This document shows positions 14,949 to 24,981 of a DNA stretch of 64,000 nucleotides, one piece after another. The stretch lies in the NCBI RefSeq assembly GCF_016106035.1, contig NZ_JADKPZ010000008.1, forward strand, positions 43,603 to 107,602. The letters are read 5' to 3'. Source of the DNA: Arcobacter vandammei. GTDB taxonomy: Bacteria; Campylobacterota; Campylobacteria; Campylobacterales; Arcobacteraceae. Below the pieces are notes generated by a model that was not told where the DNA came from, searched no databases, and saw only the letters and a program-made list of their open reading frames with translations. A program made the position numbers and the translations under genes. Every line of letters starts with the position of its first letter. The stretch's first letter is position 1.

Positions 14949-16201
14949 TATAATGCTCCTTGTAGAGTTCTTTTTGAAGTTTCTAGTAATACTCTTTTTT
15001 GTTTATCTATTTGTATATTAAACTCTTTTAGTAAAACTGGAAGTTCATTTTCTCTTAAAGTTTTCAAAGTTTGCAAAGAAGCAGCTACAAACTCCAAATC
15101 AATTGAAAATTCAGTTGCAAGTTTTACAATATCATCTATATTTATTTGAGATAATGCTTTTCCATATAATGAAAGTTGATGCTCAACTGTTTGTTTTTCG
15201 CCTTTTGAAAAAGTCAAATCATAAGCAGGAGTTGCTTTATATTTAAAATCTTCATCACACATAAAAGAGAAGTTTCTACTATGGTCATCTTGATTTACAA
15301 ACATATAGTTAAAAAGCATTTGTAAAAATAGTTGTTTTAAACTATTTGTTGCTCCTAGTTTTACAGAAGTTCTTAATAAATCTTCATATCCTATTGTTCT
15401 AGGAATATTATAGTCCAAATGTAAAAGACCTGCTAGTGAGTGAATATGGTATCTCTTTGCATTTTCATCTATATCAAATCGTTTTGTAACAAAGTGAAAT
15501 TTATTATTTGTTTCTAGTAAATAGCTATCCATCATATCTAAGCCAGATTTTCTAGCCAATAAATAGTAGATATACTCTAGCTTTGAGTAAGTTGATTTAT
15601 TTTCATCATTGTTTTGAGTATCATCATACTTTATAATTGAGTGAATAAATCCATCTCTTAAAGGCTTTGTTCTATCTCCCAAAAAAACTTCTTTGCTTTC
15701 AAGATTTATAGTACATACAGCTTTGCTTCTAGCACCTCCTACAAAAGAGTGAGCAGAAACCAAAAAAGCATCTTGTAAAGATTTATAATTACCATTTTTT
15801 ATAAGATCTTTTGATTTCTCAAACATCTCTTTTAACTTTAAAGTATGTTCAATTTCATTGCTTTTATTTTCTAAAGACGGTTCAAATGTTACTGCTCCAA
15901 GCCCTTTATTTCCTATAAAAAGTAGCTTATCACTAACAGTTGGATATTTATTTAATTGTTTTAAGAAAAAGTTTTGAAGTATAATATTTCCAAAATTACC
16001 AGGTAAAGAATCACTAATAAACCCAGCAACTTTTTCTAAATGTACTAAATTTGTAGTATCAATCTCTTTTTTACTATTTGAAAGCATTATAGGACTTACT
16101 TTATAACACATATCATCGAGTTGTTTTAAATATACTCTATCTTTATCTTCATACATATTTGCTATATGTTTTCCAAAAATATTAATTGAAACTATTTGCA
16201 T
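14948..16201 (-). CDS. HipA-family serine/threonine kinase toxin
   Basis: A 417-residue HipA-family protein. The N-terminal domain (about 1-100) is followed by the kinase core with FIGNKGLGAVTFEP, SVGGARSK-like AHSFVGGARSKAV, the catalytic loop NQDDHSRNFSF near residue 300, and the metal-binding PAYDLTFS near 325. HipA kinases phosphorylate targets such as glutamyl-tRNA synthetase and induce dormancy. All core motifs look intact, so it may be active. The first gene of a two-gene operon, it precedes its HipB-like partner. The C-terminus is rich in basic residues. Confidence 0.88.
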   Translation of the reverse strand: MQIVSINIFGKHIANMYEDKDRVYLKQLDDMCYKVSPIMLSNSKKEIDTTNLVHLEKVAGFISDSLPGNFGNIILQNFFLKQLNKYPTVSDKLLFIGNKGLGAVTFEPSLENKSNEIEHTLKLKEMFEKSKDLIKNGNYKSLQDAFLVSAHSFVGGARSKAVCTINLESKEVFLGDRTKPLRDGFIHSIIKYDDTQNNDENKSTYSKLEYIYYLLARKSGLDMMDSYLLETNNKFHFVTKRFDIDENAKRYHIHSLAGLLHLDYNIPRTIGYEDLLRTSVKLGATNSLKQLFLQMLFNYMFVNQDDHSRNFSFMCDEDFKYKATPAYDLTFSKGEKQTVEHQLSLYGKALSQINIDDIVKLATEFSIDLEFVAASLQTLKTLRENELPVLLKEFNIQIDKQKRVLLETSKRTLQGAL

Positions 16202-16218
16202 ATAAAGCCTTTATTCAT

Positions 16219-16265
16219 ATATATTTGTAATAATATCATAAAATAGTAGTTAATTACAAATATAT
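16219..16265. promoter_or_regulatory. Inverted-repeat operator upstream of hipA
   Basis: ATATATTTGTAAT (16219-16231) and ATTACAAATATAT (16253-16265) are perfect 13-base arms, 21 bases apart. On the minus strand a TATGATATT -10-like element lies between them. The HipB-like protein is the obvious candidate to bind, by analogy with hip operators. Confidence 0.55.
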
Positions 16266-16300
16266 AAGTTTAATCACATATAGATATAAAAATATTAAAA

Positions 16301-19066
16301 TCAATATCTTCTTTTATAAATCAAATCTAAACTTTGTGTTTTTTCCTCAAAACCTAGTTCAATATTCCAAAGTTTGGTAAGCTCTCTCATCAAGACTATT
16401 TGTCCACCTTGAGATTTATTTTTTAAAATTACTTTATTTTTCTCACCTATTTTTTTACCTATATGAGTCTCTATATATTGAGTCGTTGGGTCATATTGAA
16501 AATATATACTATCAACTCCCAACTCTTTTGCATAATCTTTTGAGAGTTCATTTAATAAAAATAGTGAAGCTTGAGACTGTTTCGTTTGAGAGTTTTTTGA
16601 ATCATTTGCAAAATTTGTTCCAAAAATAAGATAAGATAAAATATCCTTTTGACTCATCATCGGGTTTGAATTTAGATTAAGTTTTGGATTATTTAAAGTA
16701 CCACCAATAACAATATTAATCTCTATATCATCAACCTTTGTACTAGCTCTTATATCTAAAATTGGATCAACTTGCTCTAATCCCCTAAAATAGATACTTG
16801 ACTTATCAATAGTATATGTTTTTCCTAGCTCATCAACACTTCCTATTACATCATGAACAGAACCATAAATTCTAAGGTTTTTTGAAAACTCTTTTTTGAT
16901 ATTTAAAATAGTATTTGCCTTTAAATCTATATTTTTAACACTATATTTTATATCATCTGCAAAAATCAGAAGTTCCAAAGATACATTTTCAAGAAAATAA
17001 TCTTTTTCTACTATATTTTTATCTTTTGAAACAATAATAATATCTTTATCTTTACTAATACTCAAAGCTGGAATATCGTAAAAAGCATTTAATTTATTAG
17101 CTTTTATATCTCCTTGTATTGAAACCTTACTATTTTCATCTATTTTTATTGTTATATTTGAATCTAAATTTGTATTTCCATAAGAAATATGTTCCAAAAA
17201 TAATTTTTTTGTTTCTATATTTAAAAGTATATTTTTATCAAGTTTTGAAGTTTTTAAAGAGATATTTTCAAACTTAAAATCTCCATCAAAATTTTCAATA
17301 TTAAAAAAAGCAGGTTTTAAAAGAGTAAATTTCTTTTGTAATTTTATATCATAAATTTCATCTATATTAAAATTTAATTTATCAAAATTAATATTATTAT
17401 TTCTGAAATCTCCTTTTATACTAAGCTTTTCTAAACTCTCATTTTCTAAGGCTATTTTTGGACTAGATAGTTCAAAATTTATATTATTTTGTAAAATATT
17501 TAAATCTAACTCAACTAAACCTGAAAGATTTAAAGAAGGAAGTTCTAAAATTTTATTTAACTCAATTTCGAGATTTTTAAGCTCTTTGATATTTGCTTTT
17601 ATATTTGTAAATTCACCATTTTTCTCTATATTTGCAATAATTGAACTATTTTTTAAACTAGCTTCAAAACTAGCCTTTTTTGTTTTGAAAGTTGAAGTTA
17701 AAATGAAATTATCATTTAAAATTAAATCTGCATTCAAAAAAAGATTTTCTTCAAACTCCCCTTTTATTTTTCCATTAATCTTAGAGATTTTTATACTTTT
17801 ATCAAGTTCATAAAAGTTATTTGGATTTAAATCTTTTATATCTAAATCAAAAATAACTTTATTGAACTCTTTACTGTCGAGCTTTAAATTTGCTATTTTT
17901 GACTCTAAATCTAGTTTAAAAATATCTTTTTTATACGAACTATTTATCTTTATATTTCCAAACTCTTGTAGATATAGATTTGCTAAAATATCTAAGTTTT
18001 TATTATCTATTTTTATCTTTCCATTTAAAGAAGAAGAGTCTAGTTTAAAAATATTTTTATCAATATTTATAGAGTTATTTCCTAAAGAGTTTGTAAATTT
18101 TATCTCTTTTAAATTTCCACTAAAATTTGACTTTATTTGTAAATCTCTATTTAAAGCCTCAAAAACAATCTTTTTTATAGAAGTATCTACATTTATATTA
18201 AAAGTTAAGGTATTTATATCACTGTTTGGCATTTGTGCTTTTGCTTCAATTTTTGAAGATATTTCTTTGTACTTTAAATCTGAATTTAGAGTGGAAATCT
18301 CAAGATTTGAGTTTTTAATATCATAATTTCCTATAAGATTTAAATTTTTTATATCTAAATTATTATCAATATCTTTTAAATCTAAAGCTTCAGAATTTAT
18401 ATTAAAATCTATTTTTTCAAAATCCCCGTTTGCTTTTAATAGCAATTTTGTTTGAATAAACTCTTTTAAATCTATTTTTGACTCTATTTTATAGATATTT
18501 TTTGATAAATTTATATCTACTTGCATATTTGCTAAATTTGATTTTATATTTGCAAAAATATCTGCACTTATAGTATCTTTGAGATTTGAACTAATATTTT
18601 TTACTTTTAATTCAATTTTCTCTAAATTTTGTCCTTCATAGTTAAAATCATAAAGTGTTGCATTAAGGTTTTTTATAAATAGAGAAAATGGAATATTAAA
18701 ATTGCTATCTTTTTCTTGGTTTTCTTCCTCTTTTTCTTCATTTATAAAAGAAAATAATTTATCTTCTAAAGTTATTTTTTCTATTTTTAAATCATAGATA
18801 TAAATCTCTTTTACTAAAAGTGATATAAGACTAGGTTTTATATAAAAACTCTCTATTTCAATCATATCATCATAGTTTAAATTTTCAAGCTTTATTCCTG
18901 TATATAAGCTTCCTTCTATCTTGCTATATTTTATTGGAAGTTCTAAACTAGCATATTCAAATGCTTTTTTAGTCAATTCTTTTGAATTTATAATATACAA
19001 AAAGGCAAAAATAAAGATAATACTTATCGTAAAAAATATATATTTTAAAGTTCTTAGACCTCTCAA
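16301..19066 (-). CDS. tamB: Translocation and assembly module subunit TamB
   Basis: A 921-residue protein with an N-terminal membrane anchor (about 9-28) and a very long beta-rich region of repeating short strands (about 35-650), expected to form a lipid-carrying groove across the periplasm. The DUF490/TamB C-terminal domain fills about 600-921, including DPILDIRAST and LSYLIFGT. AsmA-like family members, TamB included, are implicated in phospholipid transport to, and protein insertion in, the outer membrane. It is shorter than the roughly 1250 residues of E. coli TamB. Its ATG overlaps the stop of tamA by four bases. Confidence 0.9.
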   Translation of the reverse strand: MRGLRTLKYIFFTISIIFIFAFLYIINSKELTKKAFEYASLELPIKYSKIEGSLYTGIKLENLNYDDMIEIESFYIKPSLISLLVKEIYIYDLKIEKITLEDKLFSFINEEKEEENQEKDSNFNIPFSLFIKNLNATLYDFNYEGQNLEKIELKVKNISSNLKDTISADIFANIKSNLANMQVDINLSKNIYKIESKIDLKEFIQTKLLLKANGDFEKIDFNINSEALDLKDIDNNLDIKNLNLIGNYDIKNSNLEISTLNSDLKYKEISSKIEAKAQMPNSDINTLTFNINVDTSIKKIVFEALNRDLQIKSNFSGNLKEIKFTNSLGNNSINIDKNIFKLDSSSLNGKIKIDNKNLDILANLYLQEFGNIKINSSYKKDIFKLDLESKIANLKLDSKEFNKVIFDLDIKDLNPNNFYELDKSIKISKINGKIKGEFEENLFLNADLILNDNFILTSTFKTKKASFEASLKNSSIIANIEKNGEFTNIKANIKELKNLEIELNKILELPSLNLSGLVELDLNILQNNINFELSSPKIALENESLEKLSIKGDFRNNNINFDKLNFNIDEIYDIKLQKKFTLLKPAFFNIENFDGDFKFENISLKTSKLDKNILLNIETKKLFLEHISYGNTNLDSNITIKIDENSKVSIQGDIKANKLNAFYDIPALSISKDKDIIIVSKDKNIVEKDYFLENVSLELLIFADDIKYSVKNIDLKANTILNIKKEFSKNLRIYGSVHDVIGSVDELGKTYTIDKSSIYFRGLEQVDPILDIRASTKVDDIEINIVIGGTLNNPKLNLNSNPMMSQKDILSYLIFGTNFANDSKNSQTKQSQASLFLLNELSKDYAKELGVDSIYFQYDPTTQYIETHIGKKIGEKNKVILKNKSQGGQIVLMRELTKLWNIELGFEEKTQSLDLIYKRRY

Positions 19067-20754
19067 AATACCTGCCCTATTCCTATGTGAAATACAAAAC
19101 CACCATCTTTTATTGGAACTCCAAAATCAACTCTAAGTGGTCCAATTGGTGTATAATACCTAATTCCAGCACCGTAAGAGTTGTAAAATGTATCACTAAA
19201 TTTATTTGTTTCTAAACTTAGCATTGTTGAGTCAAAGAAAGTTACAATACCCAAATCTTTTTTTAAAGCATACTCAAACTCAATACTACTATCAATCATA
19301 GAAAGCCCACCATAAGGCTTATCATCTGGGTCTTTCTTTCCAACTTTTTGATAAGAATATCCACGATTGCTATAATCTCCACCTGCAAAGAAGTGCTTAA
19401 ATATTGGTAAATCTTTATTTAAAGTTCCTATTTTTGTTTTAAAAGAGCTTGAGAATTTATCAAAAGTTTTTAGGTATCTAAATTCACTTAAAGTTTTTAT
19501 ATAATCAATCTCACTAGCTAGTGCTTTTGTTCCTCTTTCTATATAAAAAGAGAGATAATATCCGTTTTTTGGGTTTAAAATATCGTCCCTTTCATCTAAA
19601 ATAGCTTCATAAAAAACAGAGTTTAAAAGATAATTCCCACTTTTATACTCTTGTAAATTAGATTTTATTTTTGAGTATTGAAGCAAAACACCAGCTGTAT
19701 GTTTAAAATCTAAAAACTCTTTTGAAAAAGATAATTGTTCCTCTAATTTATCTTGAGAGTAACTTTTATAATCTTTATCTTCATAAGAAATATCATTATT
19801 AAAAGATATATCATCTCTTATAAAATATGGATTGTAAAGATTATTATAAATTTCATAACCTTCACTATTTGCCTTTGCTCCAATGGTAAATTGCTTTAGA
19901 TTTCCTAAAAAGTTCTCATTTTTGTATTGTGCTTTAATTCTAAATTTTGTATCTGTATCATAACCAAAACCGTAGCTTGTCTCTCTATAATCACCTTGCA
20001 CTAAATTTATATTTATAGGTACAATATTGTTATTTGTATCTAAATTTGGCTCTATTGAAATATATTTATATATTCCAAAATTGTATAGATTTTCATAAGT
20101 TTTATCCACTTTTGTCGTGCTATAAACATCTCCTTTTAAAAAAGCAATATTTTTTTCAAGTAAAGAACTATCCACTTTTGCACTATTTTTTATATTTATA
20201 TCACCAAAATATTGAAGTTCGTTTTTTGTAACTTTATATACTAAATCTACTTTATATAAATCCAAATCAACATAAGCTTTTGCATCTAATTCTGCTTTTA
20301 TATAGCCTTTTTCACCCAAGTATTTATAAATATTTTTCTTTGAATTTGTAAAATTTGAAGCTACAAAAATATCATCTTTTTTTACTTCAATAATATTTTT
20401 ATACTCATCAACAATTTCTATTGAGTCTATTTTTATAGCTTCATTTTTTTTAATATCAAAAGTAGCTTTTTCATTCTCTATTTTTGAAGAGATTAAAGCT
20501 TTATAAAAACCAAAACTAGCAAAATAATCTTCTAGTAAGCTTTCACAAACCTTTATATCATTTTTATTGTAAATTGGGTCTTCTTTCCAAAATTTATAAA
20601 ATACTGGATATGAAATACTACAAACCTTTTCTAAGTTTTTTTTAGAGAAATCTCCTAAAAGCAAATCTATATCGCCTTGGAAATCAATAGTTTTTATATC
20701 TTTTGCAAAAAGGTTTAGTGATAAAAATAGTATAAGAAGAAAAATATATGGCAT
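19063..20754 (-). CDS. tamA: TamA/BamA-family outer-membrane protein
   Basis: A 563-residue Omp85-family protein with a signal peptide (1-17, ending LNLFA), POTRA-like domains at about 20-250, and a 16-strand barrel at about 260-563. The barrel has the conserved GGDYSNRGYSYQKVG segment (the RGF/Y motif region) and ends in the aromatic-terminated strand GIGQVF. It lies immediately upstream of tamB, overlapping by four bases, which separates it from BamA. TamA and TamB form a complex for outer-membrane assembly. It follows the acetyltransferase gene by a single base. Confidence 0.9.
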   Translation of the reverse strand: MPYIFLLILFLSLNLFAKDIKTIDFQGDIDLLLGDFSKKNLEKVCSISYPVFYKFWKEDPIYNKNDIKVCESLLEDYFASFGFYKALISSKIENEKATFDIKKNEAIKIDSIEIVDEYKNIIEVKKDDIFVASNFTNSKKNIYKYLGEKGYIKAELDAKAYVDLDLYKVDLVYKVTKNELQYFGDINIKNSAKVDSSLLEKNIAFLKGDVYSTTKVDKTYENLYNFGIYKYISIEPNLDTNNNIVPININLVQGDYRETSYGFGYDTDTKFRIKAQYKNENFLGNLKQFTIGAKANSEGYEIYNNLYNPYFIRDDISFNNDISYEDKDYKSYSQDKLEEQLSFSKEFLDFKHTAGVLLQYSKIKSNLQEYKSGNYLLNSVFYEAILDERDDILNPKNGYYLSFYIERGTKALASEIDYIKTLSEFRYLKTFDKFSSSFKTKIGTLNKDLPIFKHFFAGGDYSNRGYSYQKVGKKDPDDKPYGGLSMIDSSIEFEYALKKDLGIVTFFDSTMLSLETNKFSDTFYNSYGAGIRYYTPIGPLRVDFGVPIKDGGFVFHIGIGQVF

Positions 20755-20755
20755 T

Positions 20756-21286
20756 TTATATACTATTTTTTACCTTTTTTAACACTAAAAGTTTTAAATC
20801 TTCATTTGATTTAACTATCCAAAGCTCTGATTTTGGGAAATCTATATAGGTATTTGTGCTTTCATAACCTCTTCTATTGTAGTACTCTATTAGCTCTATT
20901 CTGCTAGATATTACTTCCATAATAAAGTTATTTTTATTCCAAAGTTTTGAAGATGTTTTTTCTGCAAACTCTAAAAGTTTTTTTCCTACTCCACTTGCTT
21001 GGACATTTGGCTCAACTGCAAAAAGCCCTATATGAATTTTGTTTTCTTCTAGTTTTGTTTGAATTGTTGCTATTATTTTATTTTGCAATTTTGCTACATA
21101 AGTTTTTGTATCTTTTTGTTTTAAAATCTCTTCTAGCATTTCATCATCCAATCTTTTTCCACCTAATAAATGAGCCTCTCCAGTCCAAGCTTTGCTTGGT
21201 TTTTCACCTCTATAAGCTTCATTTACTATATTTACTACCTCTTTTATATCATCTTTTTGACACTCAAGGAACTCTAAATCTTGCAT
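20756..21286 (-). CDS. GNAT-family N-acetyltransferase
   Basis: A 176-residue protein with the GNAT fold. The acetyl-CoA-binding motif A is visible as LFAVEPNVQASGVGKKLL (about residues 92-109), and the closing motif as EYYNRRGYES near 137. It transfers an acetyl group from acetyl-CoA to an amine; the acceptor is not readable. It sits in a tight minus-strand run between mfd and tamA (16 and 1 bases away), but its neighbours give no clue to the substrate. Confidence 0.88.
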   Translation of the reverse strand: MQDLEFLECQKDDIKEVVNIVNEAYRGEKPSKAWTGEAHLLGGKRLDDEMLEEILKQKDTKTYVAKLQNKIIATIQTKLEENKIHIGLFAVEPNVQASGVGKKLLEFAEKTSSKLWNKNNFIMEVISSRIELIEYYNRRGYESTNTYIDFPKSELWIVKSNEDLKLLVLKKVKNSI

Positions 21287-21302
21287 TTTTTTCCTTTATC
21301 TT

Positions 21303-24290
21303 TTACTTTCTTAAATACTCCAAAGTAGCATTTATAATATCGTCATCATCTTTACTTCTTGATTTTATACTCTCTTTTGTTCCATCATCTTTTACAAAAG
21401 TGATATTCATCTCATAAGAGCTAATTTGAGTTATATTTTTTTGTAAAGCTAAAATTTTTATCAAAATCAAATCCAAAAACTGTTTTGTGGGAGTATCAAG
21501 CTTTCCAAATCTATCTTCCATCTCCTCTTCAATTTCATATAAGCCTTCTTTACTTGAAGCACGACTTAATCTTCTATAAAGCTCTAGTCTTATTCTATCT
21601 TCACTTATATAATCTTCAGAAATATAAGCAGAAATTGTTAGTTTTATATCAATATTTTTCTCATTTGATTTTGTCTCACCACTTAGTACTGCCAAAGTAT
21701 CTTCAAGCATTTTAAGATACAAACCATATCCAATTTGTTTTATATGTCCACTTTGTTCAGCTCCAATTATATTTCCACCACCTCTTATTTCCAAATCCTG
21801 ATGAGCAAGAGCCGTACCACTTCCTAAATATGAGTTTGATTCAAGTGCAACAAGCCTTTTTATAGCTTCTGGTGTGATTTTGCTTTTGTCTTCCACCACA
21901 TAGTAGCAATATCCCTCTTTGTTGCTTCTTCCAACTCTTCCTCTTAGCTGGTGAAGGTCTGCTATTCCAAATCTATCTGCTCCGTCGATTATTATAGAGT
22001 TTGCATTTGGAAGGTGGATTCCACTTTCAACTATTGAAGTTGCAAGTAAAATATCAAACTCTTTGTTTTCAAAAGCTTCAATTATTTTTTCAGTATCATT
22101 TGCTTTAATTTGAGAGTGAATAATCTCTATTTTGATATTTGGCATTATTTCAAGTAAATCTTTTTTCTTTGCTTCAATTGAAGCTATATTGTTGTGAACA
22201 TAGAAAAGTTGCCCACCCCTTCTTTTTTCTCTTAAGATTATCTCTTTTATAAGTGCATCACTATACTCTTTTACAAAAGTTCGCACTCCTAATCTCTCAC
22301 TAGGAGGTGTAAGTAAGCTACTCATTCCTTTTAGTTTTGATAGTGCTAGGTTAAGAGTTCTTGGAATTGGAGTTGCACTCATAGAGAAAATATGCACATC
22401 TTCTCTAAGACCTTTTAATTTCTCTTTTTGTTTTACTCCAAACTTATGCTCTTCATCAACTATTACAAGTGCTAAATTATCACTTTTTATATCCAAAAGA
22501 GAGTGAGTTCCAATAACAAGTTTTATATCTCCACTTTCCAAACCTTTTTTTATAGTAGTTTTCTCTTTTGCACTTGTTTTTCCATCTAGTTTGAAAACAT
22601 CTATTCCAAATTCTTTAAATCTTTTGCTTATACTATGATAGTGTTGCGATGCCAAAAGTGTTGTAGGACATACAAAAACAGCTTGATAACCTGCATTTAT
22701 AGTTGCAAGTAGAGCATTCATAGCAACTTCAGTTTTCCCAAAACCAACATCTCCAGACAAAAGCCTATCCATAACTTTTCCACTACTTATATCAGCAAAA
22801 ATCTCATTTACACTTCTTGTTTGATCTTTCGTGTAAGAAAAACCAGAGCTATTTTTGAATTTTTGCATTAGATTTTCATCTATAAAAATCTTAATTCCAT
22901 TTACAAGCTCTCTTGCAGCTGCAAGTCTTATAATATCATTTGCGATTTCAAAAAGTCTATCTTTTACTTTTTCCTTGAGTTTTGTAAAACTTCCTCGACC
23001 CAATTTATCAACAATAGCATAGCTTTCGCCATCTGCAACATATCTATCAATAGTATCAATATTTTCAACAGGAATTAAAAGCCTATCTTCTCCTTGATAG
23101 TGAATTACCACAAAATCTCTAACTGCACCCATAATAGTAACTGGTTCTATTCCTTTATAAATTCCAATTCCATGTTTTTCGTGAACTACAAAATCATTAA
23201 GTACAAGCTCATCAACAACCAGTTTAACTCTTTTTTTTCTTTTTTTCTTTACCTCTTTGTTTAGAGAAATTATTAGTTCATCACCACTCATTAAATTTAT
23301 TATCTCATCGCTAAAGTGGTATTTTATAGCTTTGTCATCAAGTGGAATATCAAGAGCCTTTAATCTTGCTTCGCTAGTAGAGATTAAAGTAATTTTTTTA
23401 TCTTTATGAAAACTTATAAACTCTTTTATATTTGAAGGACTTATCTCTTTATAATTTTTACTTGAATAAATTTGAGGAAGAGTTAGAAATTTATCCTTGT
23501 TTAGTCTTTTTTCTTCAAAAATATAGGCTTCATCCAGCTCATTTAAGGCTTCTTGAGTAATAAAAGAGTTCATATTTTGTGGCAAGTAGTGTGCTAAATT
23601 ATCTAAATACCAAAATCCCAAAGAGTGAATATCTTTTACAAAAGCATCACTAGAACTTAACTCTATTTTAGAACTTATATCTTCAAAGCTATCTTCACTT
23701 AAAGCTAAAAAAGCTGGAGTTATTGTAAAACTTTCTAGCTCTTCTTTTTGCGATTTTTGATCTTCAATATCAAAAATTCTAATACTTTCAACTTCATCAT
23801 CAAATAAACTAACACGATAACCAAAATCACTTCCAAGTGGTGCAATATCAAAAATATCACCTCTTAGAGACACTTCTCCTGCACTTGTTACAATATCTAC
23901 AAAATAGTAACCCCAAGAGTAGAGTTTTTGTTTAAAATCTTGTAGATTTAATTTATCTGCAAAAGAGATTTTAAACTCATCAAAACACTCTTTTTTCGGC
24001 ATAGGAAATGAGATAGTTCGTAAAGGTGAAATAAGGATTTTATCCTCTTTTTTATAAGTGTAAAAATCTTGTAAAGCTTTTGTAATATCTTGCAATTCAT
24101 CACTAAAAGAGAGCAAATCATCTTTGAAATTTGCTCTAAAATCACTTAGAATAAAAGGCTTAAAACCTAAAAAAGAGACTATATTTGAAGCTGTTTGGGC
24201 TTGGGCATCATCATTTACTATTAAAAGTTGGCAATCTTTTAGTTTTTTTTGCTCTTTTAAATCTTTTAAAAATTCATATATATTTTTCAC
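21303..24290 (-). CDS. mfd: Transcription-repair coupling factor
   Basis: A 995-residue Mfd. The UvrB-like N-terminal modules cover about 1-340, and the RNA polymerase-interaction (CarD-like) domain about 350-430, with DFVVHEKHGIGIYKG. The translocase follows: Walker A GDVGFGKTE, DEEH box, SATPIPRTLN and QLRGRVGRS. The TRCF C-terminal domain closes the protein. It pushes stalled RNA polymerase off lesions and recruits UvrA. It is somewhat shorter than the 1148 residues of E. coli Mfd, as in other Campylobacterota. It lies 12 bases behind the gene at 24303-24608. Confidence 0.97.
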   Translation of the reverse strand: MKNIYEFLKDLKEQKKLKDCQLLIVNDDAQAQTASNIVSFLGFKPFILSDFRANFKDDLLSFSDELQDITKALQDFYTYKKEDKILISPLRTISFPMPKKECFDEFKISFADKLNLQDFKQKLYSWGYYFVDIVTSAGEVSLRGDIFDIAPLGSDFGYRVSLFDDEVESIRIFDIEDQKSQKEELESFTITPAFLALSEDSFEDISSKIELSSSDAFVKDIHSLGFWYLDNLAHYLPQNMNSFITQEALNELDEAYIFEEKRLNKDKFLTLPQIYSSKNYKEISPSNIKEFISFHKDKKITLISTSEARLKALDIPLDDKAIKYHFSDEIINLMSGDELIISLNKEVKKKRKKRVKLVVDELVLNDFVVHEKHGIGIYKGIEPVTIMGAVRDFVVIHYQGEDRLLIPVENIDTIDRYVADGESYAIVDKLGRGSFTKLKEKVKDRLFEIANDIIRLAAARELVNGIKIFIDENLMQKFKNSSGFSYTKDQTRSVNEIFADISSGKVMDRLLSGDVGFGKTEVAMNALLATINAGYQAVFVCPTTLLASQHYHSISKRFKEFGIDVFKLDGKTSAKEKTTIKKGLESGDIKLVIGTHSLLDIKSDNLALVIVDEEHKFGVKQKEKLKGLREDVHIFSMSATPIPRTLNLALSKLKGMSSLLTPPSERLGVRTFVKEYSDALIKEIILREKRRGGQLFYVHNNIASIEAKKKDLLEIMPNIKIEIIHSQIKANDTEKIIEAFENKEFDILLATSIVESGIHLPNANSIIIDGADRFGIADLHQLRGRVGRSNKEGYCYYVVEDKSKITPEAIKRLVALESNSYLGSGTALAHQDLEIRGGGNIIGAEQSGHIKQIGYGLYLKMLEDTLAVLSGETKSNEKNIDIKLTISAYISEDYISEDRIRLELYRRLSRASSKEGLYEIEEEMEDRFGKLDTPTKQFLDLILIKILALQKNITQISSYEMNITFVKDDGTKESIKSRSKDDDDIINATLEYLRK

Positions 24291-24302
24291 TATTCTTCTT
24301 TT

Positions 24303-24608
24303 CTATTTTTTATTTTCTATTAGCTCAAAATCATTTGTAGTTTTATCATAAGTATACGCTGGATAGGGTGTTTCATTTAGTAAGAAAACCAAAGAGGCAC
24401 TTTCAAATCCTGCTTTTTCCAAAGCTTCTTTAAAAATTTGTAAAATAAAAGTCTTTGTTGTAATAAGTGTAGTTGTAGAGCTAGATGTATATACAAAATC
24501 TTCTCCTTCAACCGCTTTAAAACTCTTTCTTTTTACAAGTTTTTCAAACTTTTCTACATCTTCTAAACCAACAACATCCAACAAAACTAAAACATCAATT
24601 GTATCCAT
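24303..24608 (-). CDS. Hypothetical protein upstream of mfd
   Basis: A 101-residue protein that I do not recognise. It looks like a small compact alpha/beta fold: a first strand (DVLVLLDVV), a Ser/Thr-rich stretch (YTSSSTTTLITTKTF, about 41-55), a helix (LQIFKEALEKAG) and a final strand. It is the first gene of the mfd run, 12 bases upstream. The ATG at 24608 has AAGG upstream. A role connected with Mfd is possible only by position. Confidence 0.7.
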   Translation of the reverse strand: MDTIDVLVLLDVVGLEDVEKFEKLVKRKSFKAVEGEDFVYTSSSTTTLITTKTFILQIFKEALEKAGFESASLVFLLNETPYPAYTYDKTTNDFELIENKK

Positions 24609-24690
24609 TATAAAACCTTAAAAAAAATTATTAGATTTTAACATATAAAAGTTTTATGCCCAATTACTAGCAAAAATTGGCTATTTATTG

Positions 24691-24696
24691 TATAAT
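24691..24696 (+). promoter_or_regulatory. -10 box for the coiled-coil gene
   Basis: A perfect TATAAT, 27 bases before the ATG at 24724, with AAGGA following at 24711 as the ribosome site. No clear -35 is present. Confidence 0.6.
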
Positions 24697-24723
24697 CTTT
24701 ATTATTTAATAAGGATTTTTAGA

Positions 24724-24963
24724 ATGAACTATGAATTATTAAGTCGTCTTGCCATGGAAGATGCTGAAAAATCAAAAACTGAAGCCTTTATTTTAAAAAA
24801 AAGAAATGATATTTTACACAATGAAATTGCAACTTTAAAAGCTGTAATAAGAAAACTTGAAGATGAAAAAAATAACTTAGAAAAAGAGCTTGAAGAACTA
24901 AAAAATTCTACAAAAGATGAAGAAAATAATACTCAAGATAAAGTTTTTACATATTACACATAA
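24724..24963 (+). CDS. Small coiled-coil protein
   Basis: Translation is placed at ATG 24724, since AAGGA at 24711 fits it and the TATAAT at 24691 lies inside the longer reading frame. The product is 79 residues. Residues 5-65 are a nearly continuous heptad-patterned helix (LSRLAMEDAEKSKTE, then LKAVIRKLEDEKNNLEKEL), followed by an acidic tail. Such a protein would form a dimeric coiled coil, resembling ZapB-like or MerR-adjacent small proteins, but I cannot assign it. It stands alone between its promoter and a terminator that includes its last codons. Confidence 0.7.
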   Translation: MNYELLSRLAMEDAEKSKTEAFILKKRNDILHNEIATLKAVIRKLEDEKNNLEKELEELKNSTKDEENNTQDKVFTYYT

Positions 24964-24980
24964 AAACTTTATCTTTTTTT
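24937..24980. terminator. Bidirectional terminator
   Basis: GATAAAGTTTTTA and TAAAAACTTTATC are perfect 13-base arms followed by seven T residues. The hairpin overlaps the end of the coiled-coil gene and also serves the convergent DUF445 gene. Confidence 0.85.
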
Positions 24981-24981
24981 A

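Noticed and set aside
17586..18326. Long plus-strand ORFs opposite tamB
   Set aside because: They are shadows of the AT-rich, repetitive tamB reading frame; they have no ribosome sites and no domain-like sequence.
20947..21417. 156-codon plus-strand ORF opposite the acetyltransferase and mfd genes
   Set aside because: Leu/Phe-rich antisense of two confident genes, crossing the gap between them, with no start signal.
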